A stretch of DNA of 64,000 bases from Amycolatopsis mediterranei (GCF_026017845.1 NZ_CP100416.1:4061515-4125514), one strand, 5' to 3'; shown: positions 32,335-41,818, counted from the first letter of the stretch. Notes: generated from the letters alone by a model not told the origin. Program-made: numbers and translations.

Positions 32335-33522
32335 TCAATCCCAGGTGACGGGAAGGCGGTCGATGCCGTAGATCGGGTGGGTGTGCCGGAACGGCAGTTC
32401 GCCGGTGGGGACCGCGAGCCGCAGCCGGGGCAGGCGCTGCATGAGCGTGGTCAGCGCGATGTGCAGTTCGAGGCGGGCGAGGTGGTGGCCGAGGCAGAGG
32501 TGTTCGCCGTGGCCGAAGGCGAGGTGGTGGTTGGGGCTGCGGGCGAAGTCCACCTCGTCGGGATCGGCGAACTCGCGGGGGTCGCGGTTGGCGATGTCGG
32601 CGGCGGCGATGACGCCCTCGCCGGCGCGGATGGTCACGTCGCCGAGCCGGACGTCGGCGGTCGCGACGCGGCGGCGGCCGAAGTGGGTGATCGTCAGCAG
32701 TCGCAGGAGTTCGTCGACCGCGGCCGACGGCGGGCCTTCCGCGGTGCGGAACGCCTTGGCGTGCTCGGGGTTGTCGAGCAGGAAGGCGGTGGACAGGGCG
32801 ATCTGGTTGGCGGTGGTTTCGTGGCCGGCGACCAAGAGCAGGATGGCCGTGGCCACCGCGTCGGCCCGCGAGAGCGCACCGGTGGCGACCTGCTCCGCGC
32901 TGAGGCGGCCGAGCAGATCGTCGCCGCTTCGCCGGTGCAGCAGGGTGCCGAGGTAGCGGGCGAGTTCCGCGGTCGCGGCCCGGTTGGCCTCGTCGCCGGC
33001 GGCGTCGTCCAGCATGGCGCGGGCGCGATCTTCGAAGAAGGCGTGGTCTTCGTAGGGCACGCCGAGCAGTTCGCTGATGACGATGGACGGCAGCGGCAGC
33101 GCGTACCGGGCGACCAGGTCGGCCGGCTGAGGCCCGGCGGTCAGCTCGTCCAGCAGTTCGGTGGCGGTGCGTTCGATGGCCGGCCGCAGCGCCTCGACGC
33201 GGCGCACGGTGAACTCGCTGATGAGCATCCGGCGCAGGCGGGTGTGCTCCGGGCCGTCCATGGAGATGAACGAGCCACGTCCGGTGCGCCGGCCGCGGCC
33301 GGCGGCGCCGCGGGCGGGATAACCGGGCCGGGCGGGGTCGACGCTGAACCGGCGGTCGGCGAGCACCGCCCGGACGTCGGCGTACCGGGTGAGCAGCCAC
33401 GGCGTGCTGCCGTCCCAGATCCGGACCCGGCTGATCGGGGCGTCGCGGTGCAGTTCGGCGAGCCGGGGCGGTGGCGAATACGGGCACGCGCGGGGCAGGG
33501 GGAAGGCATCGACGTCGGTCAT
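32335..33522 (-). CDS. Cytochrome P450
   Basis: The 395-residue haem monooxygenase shows the I-helix AGHETTAN (oxygen activation), the ExxR pair in DELLRLL and the haem-binding loop FGHGEHLCLGHHLA with the proximal Cys. The N terminus (CPYSPPPRLAELHRD) is that of soluble actinobacterial CYP105/CYP107-like enzymes. The ATG overlaps the stop of the MarR-type gene by four bases, so the two are co-translated. No ferredoxin or reductase gene is next to it. Substrate unknown. Confidence 0.95.
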   Translation of the reverse strand: MTDVDAFPLPRACPYSPPPRLAELHRDAPISRVRIWDGSTPWLLTRYADVRAVLADRRFSVDPARPGYPARGAAGRGRRTGRGSFISMDGPEHTRLRRMLISEFTVRRVEALRPAIERTATELLDELTAGPQPADLVARYALPLPSIVISELLGVPYEDHAFFEDRARAMLDDAAGDEANRAATAELARYLGTLLHRRSGDDLLGRLSAEQVATGALSRADAVATAILLLVAGHETTANQIALSTAFLLDNPEHAKAFRTAEGPPSAAVDELLRLLTITHFGRRRVATADVRLGDVTIRAGEGVIAAADIANRDPREFADPDEVDFARSPNHHLAFGHGEHLCLGHHLARLELHIALTTLMQRLPRLRLAVPTGELPFRHTHPIYGIDRLPVTWD

Positions 33523-33959
33523 GCTTCGTCCTTCGGTGCGGCGGGGTGGTCGGAGAGCCGCGCCAGCAGGGGGGCGGCGAGCCGGAGCAGGCCGCGCTCG
33601 GTCTCGGTGAACGTCCCGAGCGCGGCCGCCAGCCATTCGTCGCGTTCGCGCATGTCGGCTTCCAGCGCGGCCGTGCCGTGCGCGGTGAGGTGGAGCAGGA
33701 CGCTGCGCCCGTCGAGTTCGTTGGGTGACCGGCTGATCAGCCCGTCGGCCTCGAGTTCGGTGAACACCTTGGTCAACGCCTGCGGCCGCTGCGCATCGGC
33801 GGCGGCGATCTCGCCGGGACTGCTGGCGCCGTGCTGGGAGAGGTAACCCAGCACGCCGACCTTGGCCGGGCTCAACGCCCCCGCCGAGCGGCTGCCGCGC
33901 AACCGCCGCGCGAGCCGCAGCACGCTCCGGCGCACCGCCTTGACCGTCTCGTCGTCCAC
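33519..33959 (-). CDS. MarR-family transcriptional regulator
   Basis: The 146-residue protein has the winged helix-turn-helix of MarR: SPAKVGVLGYLSQHGASSPG, the recognition part QRPQALTKVFTELEADGLI and the wing SPNELDGRSVLLHLTAHG. It starts at GTG 33959 right after an AT-rich stretch (33961-33985) that includes AGTACTGTATTGATTACT, a possible operator and promoter; the start may be leaderless. It is the first gene of an operon with the P450 and probably autoregulates it in response to a small aromatic or other P450 substrate. Confidence 0.9.
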   Translation of the reverse strand: MDDETVKAVRRSVLRLARRLRGSRSAGALSPAKVGVLGYLSQHGASSPGEIAAADAQRPQALTKVFTELEADGLISRSPNELDGRSVLLHLTAHGTAALEADMRERDEWLAAALGTFTETERGLLRLAAPLLARLSDHPAAPKDEA

Positions 33960-34135
33960 AAACCAGTACTGTATTGATTACTAATGCTCGCGTCAAGCAG
34001 CACCGATACGAGTAGGTAGTACTGAACAGAGAACTACCTCGCCGCGGACACCCGCCGGCGTCCAGGCGTGGGGGTCCTGGTCCTGCTGAAAGCCCGCAAC
34101 GAATTGCCCACGCTGCCATTGGTGTTGCCGATCGT

Positions 34136-36991
34136 TCATCGCAGCCGCCACAGGTGGTCCGCGGAACCGTTGTCGGAGAATTGCACCACCGGTGCGCTGT
34201 CCGCGGTGGACATCCGGTCGACGCCGAGGACCTTGCCGGAGTTGCGGTTCACCACCCGGAACCAGCCGCTGCCGTCGTCGCGCAGGCGCCATTCGTGGTC
34301 CGCGCTGCCGTTGTCGGTGAACTGGACGACGAGCGCGCTGTCGGCGGTGGACGCGAGGTCCACGCCGAGCACCTTGCCCGAATGGGCGTTGCGGATCAGG
34401 AACCAGCCGGCCGTCGTCGGTTCGAAGCTCCACAAGTGATCGTCGGTGCCGTTGTCGGCGTACTGGACCACTCGCGCACTGTCTGCTGTGGACATCTGAT
34501 CGACCCCGAGGACCTTGCTCGAGTTGCGGTTCTCGATCCGCACCCGGCCGTCCGGGACCAGCAGCCACACGTGGTCCGCGGTGCCGTTGTCGCCGGATTG
34601 GACGACCTGCGCGCTGTCCGCCGTCGACATCCCGTCGACGCCGAGCACCTTGCCGGAGTTGCGGTTCTTCAGGCGCCACCAGCCGTCACCGTTGTCGATC
34701 AGCTGCCAGAGGTGGTCCGCGGTGCCGTTGTCGGCGTACTGGACCACTCGCGCGCTGTCTGCAGTGGACATCCGGTCGACGCCGAGCACCTTGCCCGAGT
34801 GGTGGTTGCGGATGCGGTACCAGCCGTCGCCGTTGGCCACCAAGTGCCAGAGGTGGTCGTCGGTGCCGTTGTCGGCGTACTGGACCACCTGCGCACTGTC
34901 TGCAGTGGACATCTGGTCCACGCCGAGCACCTTGCCCGAATTGCGGTTCTTGATCCGGAAGCTCGCCCCGCCGCCGCCCGGCTGCCACGGCTGCCCGTCC
35001 GGCGATGCCGTCGGGAACGACGTGATCCGCAGCCGCGCCGCGCCCATCGGGATCAGCGTCACCGTCTCGGCCGGCGCCGCGCTGCGCGCCGGGGACGCCT
35101 GCAGCGGCATGACGACGTGCTGGTCGTCCGCTGTCCACTCGGCGATCTTGCGGGCGGCCGCGGTGATCTTCACCGGCGCCGTGTCCGGCGTGAAGGGGTT
35201 CGCGGGCAGCGGGCCACCGGTCGCCGAGAACGTCAACGCCGTGCCGGCGGTCAGGCCGTAGTTCCACGGCGTGGTCGCGTGCACCGCGTACTCGGGGAAC
35301 CGGTCGCTGCCGCCCAGCCGCTCGTAGTTCTCGCCGATCTTCAGCGAGTACGTCAGCGGGCCGTGGTCGACCGACACGGAATCGTGGTTCGCCGGCCACG
35401 TCCGCGTCGTCGTGCGCTGCGGCAGAGCCAGCGTGACGACGTCGCCGTCGGCCCAGGTGCGGTCGACCTTCACGAACGCCGGTCCGGCCGGCGCGGCGAC
35501 CGGCGCACCCGCCACGATCAGCCGCGGCGCCGCGCACCAGGCGGGGATGCGCAGGTACAGCGGGAACGGCAGCCTTCGCGGGGTGCGGACGGTGAAGGTG
35601 ATCTGCTCGGAGAACGGGTAGGTGGTGTCTTCGGTGATGGTCACGGAGGTGCCGTCACCGACCTTCGCCGTGACGCTGCTGGCCGCGTACATCGCCGCGG
35701 CGAGACCGTTGTCCGGGGTGGCGAGCCACAGTTCTTCGGTGAAGTACGGCCAGCCCATGCCGTAGTTGTGCGGGCAGCAGCGGTATTGGTCGACGCCGGG
35801 GAGGTAGGCCTGCATCGCGATGCCGTTCTGGAACTGGCCTGCGGTCTTGGGCACGTTGTCGAGGTCGACGCTGTTGGCGCTGGTGATGTAGTGCACCGCG
35901 CGGCCGGCCGGGTCGAGGGCGGCGGGCAGGGAGTTGAACGCGAGGTCCTCGCAGCGGTCGGCCCACACCGGGTCGCCGGTCAGCCGGGTGAGCAACTGGT
36001 GGCTGGCCATGAACTCGACGATCCCGCAGGTCTCGAAACCCTGCCGCGGATCCCCGAACCCGGGCCGCGCGTTCTCGTCCCCGGCGAAGCCGCCGCCGGC
36101 GAACTGGCCGTAGGTGGCCATGATCGTGTCGTAGTCGGCGTAGGTGGCTCGGGTGAGATCGGCTGAGCCGGTTCGCAGCGCGTACTGCGCCGGTTCGCGG
36201 AAGCCCTGTGCGACGTTGACGTTGTGCAGGCTCGGCAGGTTCCGCACCCAGTTCCCGCCGTAGGTGTGGATCTTGTCGGCGAGGTCGAGCAGGAAGGGGT
36301 CGCCGGTGCGGTTGAAGAGCCAGAAGATGCTGTCGAGGCCGTCGCCCCAGCGAACGGACACCCAGCTGGAGTCGAACGCGCTCTTGCCTTGGGCGTTCAT
36401 GTACCGGAGGAACCGGGTCAGGAACGGGACGATCCGCGTGTCACCGGTGTACTCCTGCCACGAGCGCAAGGCTTGCAGCAGCGGCAGGTACGGCCAGAAG
36501 TCGGGGCCGTTGTTGAGCGCGGTGCGCAGCACGGCGGGACCGAAGAAGCCATCGGACTGCTGGGTGGCGAGGATGGCGTCGATCCAGCGGCGCGCGGTGG
36601 CCAGGGCGGTCGCGTCGCCGGTCACCGCGGCGAGGTCGACGTAGCCGCGCAGCCAGTACGGCACCTCTTCCCAGCCTTCGCGCTCCGGGTGCACCCAGCC
36701 GCTGGTGGCGAAGTCGAGGAAGTGCGACGTCTCGGCGTAGTGCCCGCACAGGCCGTCGAGCTGCAGCCGCAGCTGCCCGTCGAGCCAGCCGCGGGCGGTG
36801 ACGGCCCCGGGCGGGAGCTTGAGGAAGGCGGCGGGCTTGAGCGGTGCCGCGTTGGGGGTGTACAGCCCGCCCTTCGTGGGGGCGACCTGGCGGTACCGCA
36901 GCGCGGCCGCCGCGGCTGTGTCGACGTCCGTGCCGGTCAGGAGGGTGGCGGCGACGGCTCCGGCAACGAATTGCCTGCGGTTCAGCGGCAC
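34136..36991 (-). CDS. GH127 family glycoside hydrolase with six C-terminal ricin-type repeats
   Basis: The 951-residue secreted enzyme has a twin-arginine signal (LNRRQFVAGAVAA). Residues about 50-660 are a GH127 (beta-L-arabinofuranosidase type) domain: FETCGIVEF and QYRCCPHN hold the Glu and the Cys residues that bind zinc and form the nucleophile in this family. Residues about 677-951 are six near-identical modules of about 45 residues with NSGKVLGVD and ADHLW, two beta-trefoil (RicinB_lectin_2) domains that bind polysaccharide. The GTG start follows GGAGG. Two LacI-type operators lie upstream, so it is probably induced by plant cell-wall sugars. Confidence 0.88.
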   Translation of the reverse strand: MPLNRRQFVAGAVAATLLTGTDVDTAAAAALRYRQVAPTKGGLYTPNAAPLKPAAFLKLPPGAVTARGWLDGQLRLQLDGLCGHYAETSHFLDFATSGWVHPEREGWEEVPYWLRGYVDLAAVTGDATALATARRWIDAILATQQSDGFFGPAVLRTALNNGPDFWPYLPLLQALRSWQEYTGDTRIVPFLTRFLRYMNAQGKSAFDSSWVSVRWGDGLDSIFWLFNRTGDPFLLDLADKIHTYGGNWVRNLPSLHNVNVAQGFREPAQYALRTGSADLTRATYADYDTIMATYGQFAGGGFAGDENARPGFGDPRQGFETCGIVEFMASHQLLTRLTGDPVWADRCEDLAFNSLPAALDPAGRAVHYITSANSVDLDNVPKTAGQFQNGIAMQAYLPGVDQYRCCPHNYGMGWPYFTEELWLATPDNGLAAAMYAASSVTAKVGDGTSVTITEDTTYPFSEQITFTVRTPRRLPFPLYLRIPAWCAAPRLIVAGAPVAAPAGPAFVKVDRTWADGDVVTLALPQRTTTRTWPANHDSVSVDHGPLTYSLKIGENYERLGGSDRFPEYAVHATTPWNYGLTAGTALTFSATGGPLPANPFTPDTAPVKITAAARKIAEWTADDQHVVMPLQASPARSAAPAETVTLIPMGAARLRITSFPTASPDGQPWQPGGGGASFRIKNRNSGKVLGVDQMSTADSAQVVQYADNGTDDHLWHLVANGDGWYRIRNHHSGKVLGVDRMSTADSARVVQYADNGTADHLWQLIDNGDGWWRLKNRNSGKVLGVDGMSTADSAQVVQSGDNGTADHVWLLVPDGRVRIENRNSSKVLGVDQMSTADSARVVQYADNGTDDHLWSFEPTTAGWFLIRNAHSGKVLGVDLASTADSALVVQFTDNGSADHEWRLRDDGSGWFRVVNRNSGKVLGVDRMSTADSAPVVQFSDNGSADHLWRLR
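34139..34960 (-). repeat. Six tandem DNA repeats of about 135 bp coding for the ricin-type modules
   Basis: The 3' part of the GH127 gene repeats the same pattern six times. Each unit codes for FRIKNRNSGKVLGVDQMSTA-like sequence, then DSAxVVQYxDNGxxDHLW. The nucleotide identity between units is high (for example GGTGCCGTTGTCGGCGTACT recurs), which suggests recent duplication or gene conversion and makes the locus prone to changes in copy number. Confidence 0.85.
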
Positions 36992-37011
36992 GGGATCAAC
37001 CTCCGGTCGGA

Positions 37012-37062
37012 TTTACAACGTTGTAAAAATCGAGTGTGACGCAGGGAATGCAACGTTGTAAA
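37012..37062. promoter_or_regulatory. Two LacI-type operators upstream of the GH127 gene
   Basis: TTTACAACGTTGTAAA at 37012-37027 is a perfect 16-bp palindrome with the central CG typical of LacI-family sites. A second copy with the intact core CAACGTTGTAAA is centred at 37054/37055, 35 bases away. Both lie within 75 bases upstream of the GH127 start. No LacI-family gene is in the window, so the regulator must be encoded elsewhere. Confidence 0.75.
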
Positions 37063-37220
37063 TGTCCGGCGGCGAACCTGGCGGCTTCATGTCCGGTCGA
37101 GTGCTCGAACAGGGCGTCAAGAGGCTGCGGACGGTGCCGATCTCCGAGTCGGTCAACGACTCGATCGCGGCGCGGAGGCTGACCGCCGGGGGCGCGCCGA
37201 GCTGCCTTTAAGCTGGCGGT

Positions 37221-37901
37221 GTGGACGATCCGGCCCCGCCGCGTGTGTTGGTGATCGAGGACGCTGAAGCGATCCGGGTGGCGGTCGAGTCCGCTCTGGC
37301 CGACGCGGGTTTTTCGGTGCGGTCGCGGCCCGACGGCGCGGAGCTGGAAGGGGAGCTGGTCCGCACCCGTCCGGACCTGGTGGTGCTGGACGTGCTGCTG
37401 CCCGGCCGGGACGGGTTCGAGCTGCTGCGGGTGATCCGGCGGACCTCGGCCGCCGGGGTGGTGATGCTGACGGCGCGTGACGGCGTCGAGGACCGGCTGC
37501 GCGGGCTCGGCGAAGGGGCCGACGACTACGTGGTGAAGCCGTTCGTGCTCGCCGAACTGGTCGCGCGGGTGACTGCCGTGCTGCGCCGGACCGGGCGGAC
37601 CCGGCCGGCCGTCGAGGTCGGGGACCTCGTGATCGATGTCGAGGGTGGCCGCGCCCGCTACGGCGACGCCGACGTCGAGCTGACCTCGACCGAGTGGAAG
37701 GTGCTGCTGTACTTCGCCCAGCATCGCGACCGAGTGGTGTCCAAGACCCAGGTCCTCACCGCCGTGTGGGGCTACGGCGATTCCGCGCCGAACCTCGTCG
37801 AGGTCAACGTCAGCACCCTGCGCCGCAAGCTCGAAGCGCACGGGCCGCGCGTGCTGCACACCGTGCGCGGCCAGGGGTACGTCCTGCGCGGCGAGCCGTG
37901 A
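37221..37901 (+). CDS. OmpR-family response regulator
   Basis: The 226-residue regulator has a receiver domain with VLVIEDAEAIR, phospho-acceptor Asp in VVLDVLLPGRDG, Thr in VVMLTARDG and Lys in DDYVVKPF. The C-terminal winged helix is of the OmpR type (VELTSTEWKVLLYF, VEVNVSTLRRKLE, HTVRGQGYVLR). The GTG start has a weak ribosome site. It is coupled to the kinase by a four-base overlap and diverges from the GH127 gene; a link between the two is not shown. Confidence 0.93.
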   Translation: MDDPAPPRVLVIEDAEAIRVAVESALADAGFSVRSRPDGAELEGELVRTRPDLVVLDVLLPGRDGFELLRVIRRTSAAGVVMLTARDGVEDRLRGLGEGADDYVVKPFVLAELVARVTAVLRRTGRTRPAVEVGDLVIDVEGGRARYGDADVELTSTEWKVLLYFAQHRDRVVSKTQVLTAVWGYGDSAPNLVEVNVSTLRRKLEAHGPRVLHTVRGQGYVLRGEP

Positions 37902-39202
37902 GCCTGCGGACGGCGTCGCTGCGCCGTCGGGTCACCGTCACCGTGCTCGTGGTCCTGGCGGTGGTGCTGGTCGCCGTCGGGCTGGTGGTGGACGCGGCGT
38001 TCCGCGCGCAAGCCGAGCGGGACGTCAACACGGTGCTCACCACCCGGGTCCAGCTCGCGCAGCAGCTGGCCAAGCAGAACGTGTCCCCGCCGAACCTGGT
38101 GCGGCGCGTCGAAACGCGGGGCGTGACGGGTTCGTTGTCCCTGCCCGACGGCACGTTCGTCGGCGCGGCACCGCTGCCGGCGGACGCCCGGATCCGGCAG
38201 GTGCACGCGACGCTGTCCGGGCCGCCGCGGATCAACGGCGCCAAACTGACGCTCACCGCCGACGAGTCCCTGATCGCGGCCGCCGAGCGGAGCCTGCGCT
38301 GGGTGCTGCTGGCCACCGGCGTCGCCGCGCTGGCCGTCGCCGCCGTCGCGCTGCTGCTGGCCGTCCGGTTCGCGCTCGCGCCCCTGGACGCGATGACCCG
38401 GCTGGCGCGGTCGATCGTGTCCGGTGAGCGCGGCGGCCGGCTCGCGCCCGAACGGACCGGCACCGAGCTGGGGCGCGCGGCGGCCGCGTTCGACTCCGCA
38501 CTCGACGCGCTCGAGGGCGCGGAGGGCGCGGCGCGGGCTTCCGAAGAGCGGACGCGGCGGTTCGTCGCCGACGCGGCGCACGAGCTGCGGACCCCCTTGG
38601 CCGGCGTGCAGGCGGCGGCCGAGGCGTTGCTGCAGCAGCCCGCGGACACGCCGCACGAGCACCGGGAACGGTTGCAGCTGCTGGTGGTCCGCGAGTCGCA
38701 GCGGGCCGGCAAGCTCGTCGCCGATCTGCTGGACCTGGCCCGGCTCGACTCGGGTGCCGAGCTCGAGCGGGCCCCGGTGTCGCTGCGGGAGCTGGCCGAG
38801 GCCCAGGCCGAGCAGGTCCGGTTGACCGCGCCGGAGGTCACGGTCGAGGTGATCGGGGCGGACACGACCGTGCTCGGCGACCGGGTCCGGCTGACCCAGA
38901 TCCTCGCCAACCTGACGGGCAACGCCGTCCGCGCGATGGACGGCCGGGGCACGCTCACGCTCGAGGTCACCGGCGACGGGGTGACGGTGACCGACACCGG
39001 CCCGGGCGTCCCGGGCACGGAACGCGAACGGATCTTCGATCGTCTCGTCCGCCTCGACGCCGCCCGCAGCCAGGCCGGCGCGGGCCTGGGCCTGCCCATC
39101 GCCCGCGGCTTCGCCCGGGCCCACGGCGGCGACCTGTGGTGCGAAGCCGCGCCGGGCGGGGGAGCGCGGTTCCGGCTGGCCGGTCTGCCGACCGTGCCGT
39201 GA
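37898..39202 (+). CDS. Sensor histidine kinase (HisKA/HAMP type)
   Basis: The 434-residue kinase has an N-terminal transmembrane helix (VTVTVLVVLAVVLVAVGLVV), an extracellular sensor of about 95 residues, a second helix near residues 128-152, a HAMP domain, and the H box RRFVADAAHELRTPLAGVQ. The HATPase domain shows LANLTGNAVRAM (N box), VTDTGPGVP (G1) and AGAGLGLPIARGF (G2). All catalytic boxes look intact. It starts at the GTG within the regulator stop codon. Confidence 0.93.
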   Translation: MSLRTASLRRRVTVTVLVVLAVVLVAVGLVVDAAFRAQAERDVNTVLTTRVQLAQQLAKQNVSPPNLVRRVETRGVTGSLSLPDGTFVGAAPLPADARIRQVHATLSGPPRINGAKLTLTADESLIAAAERSLRWVLLATGVAALAVAAVALLLAVRFALAPLDAMTRLARSIVSGERGGRLAPERTGTELGRAAAAFDSALDALEGAEGAARASEERTRRFVADAAHELRTPLAGVQAAAEALLQQPADTPHEHRERLQLLVVRESQRAGKLVADLLDLARLDSGAELERAPVSLRELAEAQAEQVRLTAPEVTVEVIGADTTVLGDRVRLTQILANLTGNAVRAMDGRGTLTLEVTGDGVTVTDTGPGVPGTERERIFDRLVRLDAARSQAGAGLGLPIARGFARAHGGDLWCEAAPGGGARFRLAGLPTVP

Positions 39203-39205
39203 CGC

Positions 39206-40414
39206 TCAGGCGAACAAGCCGTCCAGCCGGCCGCGGTGCCCGGGCAGCACCTTGCCCGCGTCGGTGCCGAGGACGTTCTCGACGAGCGAGGCGTAGACGT
39301 CGCGGAAGTCCGTGGTGAGCTTCAGGTCGCCGTCGTCGAGGTCGGTCAGGCTGGGCTCGGCGCCGTGGAAGCCGCCCTTGACCCTCGAGCCGAGGACGAA
39401 GACCGGGCCCGCCGTGCCGTGGTCGGTGCCTTGGCTGGCGTTCGCCGTCACGCGCCGGCCGAACTCCGAGTACACCAGCACCGTCGCCTGCTTGCCGCGG
39501 TCGGTCTTCGCCAGCCGCTGCGCGAACGGCGTCAGCGCGCCGTCCAGTTCGGTCAGCAGCCGCTGCTGGGTGCCGCGCTCGTCGGCGTGGGTGTCGAAGC
39601 CGCCCAGCGACACCGAGTACGCCCGCGCCGGCACGCCCGCTTCGATCAGCCCGGCGACGACGTCGAGCTGGGCGGCCAGCTCGCCCTTGGCCTTCTGCCC
39701 GTCTTTCGCGGGCTTTCCGAGCGTCTCCACGGCCCGGTGCAGATCGGTCACGGACCGGGCGGCGCGGGCCTGCCAGAACCCTTCGCCGGGCTGCGGCGCA
39801 CCGAGGTCGCCGAACGCCTTGCCGAGCGCTCCTCCCGGTAGCTTCAGCCCGCCGACCGGCAGGGACGCGGCGGCGGTGCGCTCGCCGGCGAGCAGCGGCG
39901 GCAGCACCGGGTCGACCGAAACCGCGCGCAGCGGGTCGTCGCCGGTGGCGTCGAGCCAGCGGCCGAGCCAGCCGGTCGGCACCGACGTCTCCGGTGAAGC
40001 CGTCTGCCAGATCGCCATCGACCGGAAGTGGCTGTGGTCCGGCTTCGGGTAGCCGACCCCGCGCAGCACGGCGAGCTCGCCGGCGTCCCACAGGGACTTG
40101 AAGCCCTTCAAGCCGGGGTTCAGCCCCAGCCCCTCGCCGAGGTCCAGGACTTCTTCCGGCCGGTAGGCGAGTTCCGGCCGCGCGGTCCGGTACGCCGGAT
40201 CGCTCGCCGGGACGACGGTGTTGAGCCCGTCGTTGCCGCCGTAGAGGGTGACGACCACCAGCACGCCGGCGCCGGGGTCGAGGGGGTTCTCCTGCGCGGC
40301 CGACATCAGCCGGTCCCAGTCGACCTGCGTGGCGCCGGCGGCCAGGGCCGCGGCGGCCGTCACGCCGGTCGCGGTGAGGAACCTGCGACGGTTCACCTGC
40401 TGCACGATCGTCAC
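39206..40414 (-). CDS. DUF1501 (sulfatase-like) Tat-exported protein
   Basis: The 402-residue protein has a twin-arginine signal (NRRRFLTATGVTAAAALAAG). It then shows DUF1501 features: VVVTLYGGNDGLNTVVP, HSHFRSMAIWQTA, SLGGFDTHADE and VLVYSEFGRRVTANAS...TDHGTAGPVFVLG, with Asp and His residues placed as in alkaline-phosphatase/sulfatase-like folds. Start GTG 40414 overlaps the DUF1800 stop by four bases. DUF1501 and DUF1800 proteins occur as pairs in many bacteria; their joint function is not established. Confidence 0.9.
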   Translation of the reverse strand: MTIVQQVNRRRFLTATGVTAAAALAAGATQVDWDRLMSAAQENPLDPGAGVLVVVTLYGGNDGLNTVVPASDPAYRTARPELAYRPEEVLDLGEGLGLNPGLKGFKSLWDAGELAVLRGVGYPKPDHSHFRSMAIWQTASPETSVPTGWLGRWLDATGDDPLRAVSVDPVLPPLLAGERTAAASLPVGGLKLPGGALGKAFGDLGAPQPGEGFWQARAARSVTDLHRAVETLGKPAKDGQKAKGELAAQLDVVAGLIEAGVPARAYSVSLGGFDTHADERGTQQRLLTELDGALTPFAQRLAKTDRGKQATVLVYSEFGRRVTANASQGTDHGTAGPVFVLGSRVKGGFHGAEPSLTDLDDGDLKLTTDFRDVYASLVENVLGTDAGKVLPGHRGRLDGLFA

Positions 40415-41712
40415 CCGCTCACTACGTATTCGGGGGCACAAGCGGCCACTGTGGACAGTTGACGGGCGTCACCGGCGACCCCGGCCAGCGCGGTGCGCGT
40501 GCGGTCGGACCAGGCGTCGACGCCGAGCAGCTCACCGATCGCGGCGACCTTGTCCTGCGCCTTCGACACCGCGCCGAGATCCGCGTGCGCGGCGACCAGC
40601 TGGGCGGCGTGCAGCCGCGCCACGCCCGCCGACGTCGTCAGCCACGCCCCGCCCGCGGCCCAGCCCCCGACGCTCGGCGGCTGGAACGGCACCTGGCCCA
40701 TCCCGCGCAACGCCGCCAGGAGCTGGTCACGGGTCTTCCCGTCGAGCGTCCCCGGCCGGACGCCGAGCGCGCGCAGCAGCCCGGCCAGCCATTCGACCGG
40801 CTGTTTGACCAGGGAGGTCCCGCTGTCGTGGAACGCCGCTTCGCCGGTGATCGCGCGCAGCAGGGCGCTGATGTCGCGACGGCTGCCGTAGGCGGCCACG
40901 AGCCGGTTGAGCGTGTCCGGTGGCGGCGGGGTCGTGGACACCAGCCGGGACCAGAGCCGCCCGACCACGAACGGGGCCGATTCCGGCCGGCCCAGCACGA
41001 GGTCCACGAAGGACTCGGCGTCGAAGTCGCCGCTGGACCCCAGGATCCGCTTCACCCCGTTGTCGTGCCGCTTGGCGACCAGCTGCGCGCCGGTGGCGTC
41101 GCGCTTGGCGGTCCAGCCGGTGAGGGCGCGGGCGGCCTCGCGGACGTCGTCTTCGGTGTAGTGCCCGATGCCGAGGGTGAACAGCTCCATGAATTCGCGC
41201 GAGAGGTTCTCGTTCGGCTTTCCGGCTTTGTTGCTGTTGCCGTCGAGCCAGAGCAGCATCGCCGGGTCGACGACCATCGCGCGAGCCAGGTCGGTGAAGC
41301 TGCCGAGCGCGTGTTCGCGCTGGGTCTGGTTCTGCGCGAGCATCAGCCGCGGGCTGCGCACCTTCTGCTCGCCCGTGGCGAAGTGGCCGTGCCAGAACCA
41401 GGTCAGCCGTTCGACGGACGCGAGGTCGGCGGCCACCATCCGGTCGAGCCACCACCCGACGGCCTGCGTGGCCTGCGCCTGGACCGCCTTGCGCGCCTGC
41501 TGCTTCGTGGCCTGGTCGGCGTTTTTGCCGGGTTTGTCCGGCGGTGGCCCGGGATCGGGCATCGGCGTCGCGGCCGCTCCGGGGTCCGGTCCGCCGCCCA
41601 GCAGGCGATCGCGGGTTTCGGCGAACCCGCGATCGAGATCACCGGCCCGCGGGCCGAAGCCGAGCCGGTCGTGCAGCCGCCGGACGGCGGCTCGTTCGGA
41701 GAGCACCACCAT
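40411..41712 (-). CDS. DUF1800 family protein
   Basis: The 433-residue protein shows the DUF1800 pattern: AAVRRLHDRLGFG at the start, VERLTWFWHGHFATGEQKV, NENLSREFMELFTLGIGHYTE, the DV[R]EAARALTGW segment and the closing QPPSVGGWAAGGAWL. No signal peptide is obvious, while its partner has a Tat signal, so it may be carried by the partner or act inside. It is the first gene of the pair and starts at ATG 41712. Confidence 0.9.
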   Translation of the reverse strand: MVVLSERAAVRRLHDRLGFGPRAGDLDRGFAETRDRLLGGGPDPGAAATPMPDPGPPPDKPGKNADQATKQQARKAVQAQATQAVGWWLDRMVAADLASVERLTWFWHGHFATGEQKVRSPRLMLAQNQTQREHALGSFTDLARAMVVDPAMLLWLDGNSNKAGKPNENLSREFMELFTLGIGHYTEDDVREAARALTGWTAKRDATGAQLVAKRHDNGVKRILGSSGDFDAESFVDLVLGRPESAPFVVGRLWSRLVSTTPPPPDTLNRLVAAYGSRRDISALLRAITGEAAFHDSGTSLVKQPVEWLAGLLRALGVRPGTLDGKTRDQLLAALRGMGQVPFQPPSVGGWAAGGAWLTTSAGVARLHAAQLVAAHADLGAVSKAQDKVAAIGELLGVDAWSDRTRTALAGVAGDARQLSTVAACAPEYVVSG

Positions 41713-41818
41713 GACCTCGATGGTGCCGCCCGGAACGGGCCGGCGGCGAGGCTGTCACGGGTTTCTTAAGCCGATCCACAGGCACGTCGTGGGGCACCCT
41801 TCTCCGGGTTCCGTTGGC

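Noticed and set aside
34139..34960. The regular DNA repeats as a CRISPR-like array
   Set aside because: The units are in frame, about 135 bp, and code for ricin-type lectin modules.
37089..37211. 40-codon plus-strand frame (MSGRVLEQGVKRL...) between the LacI-type operators and the OmpR regulator
   Set aside because: No ribosome site and no family; it may be chance or the tail of a lost gene.
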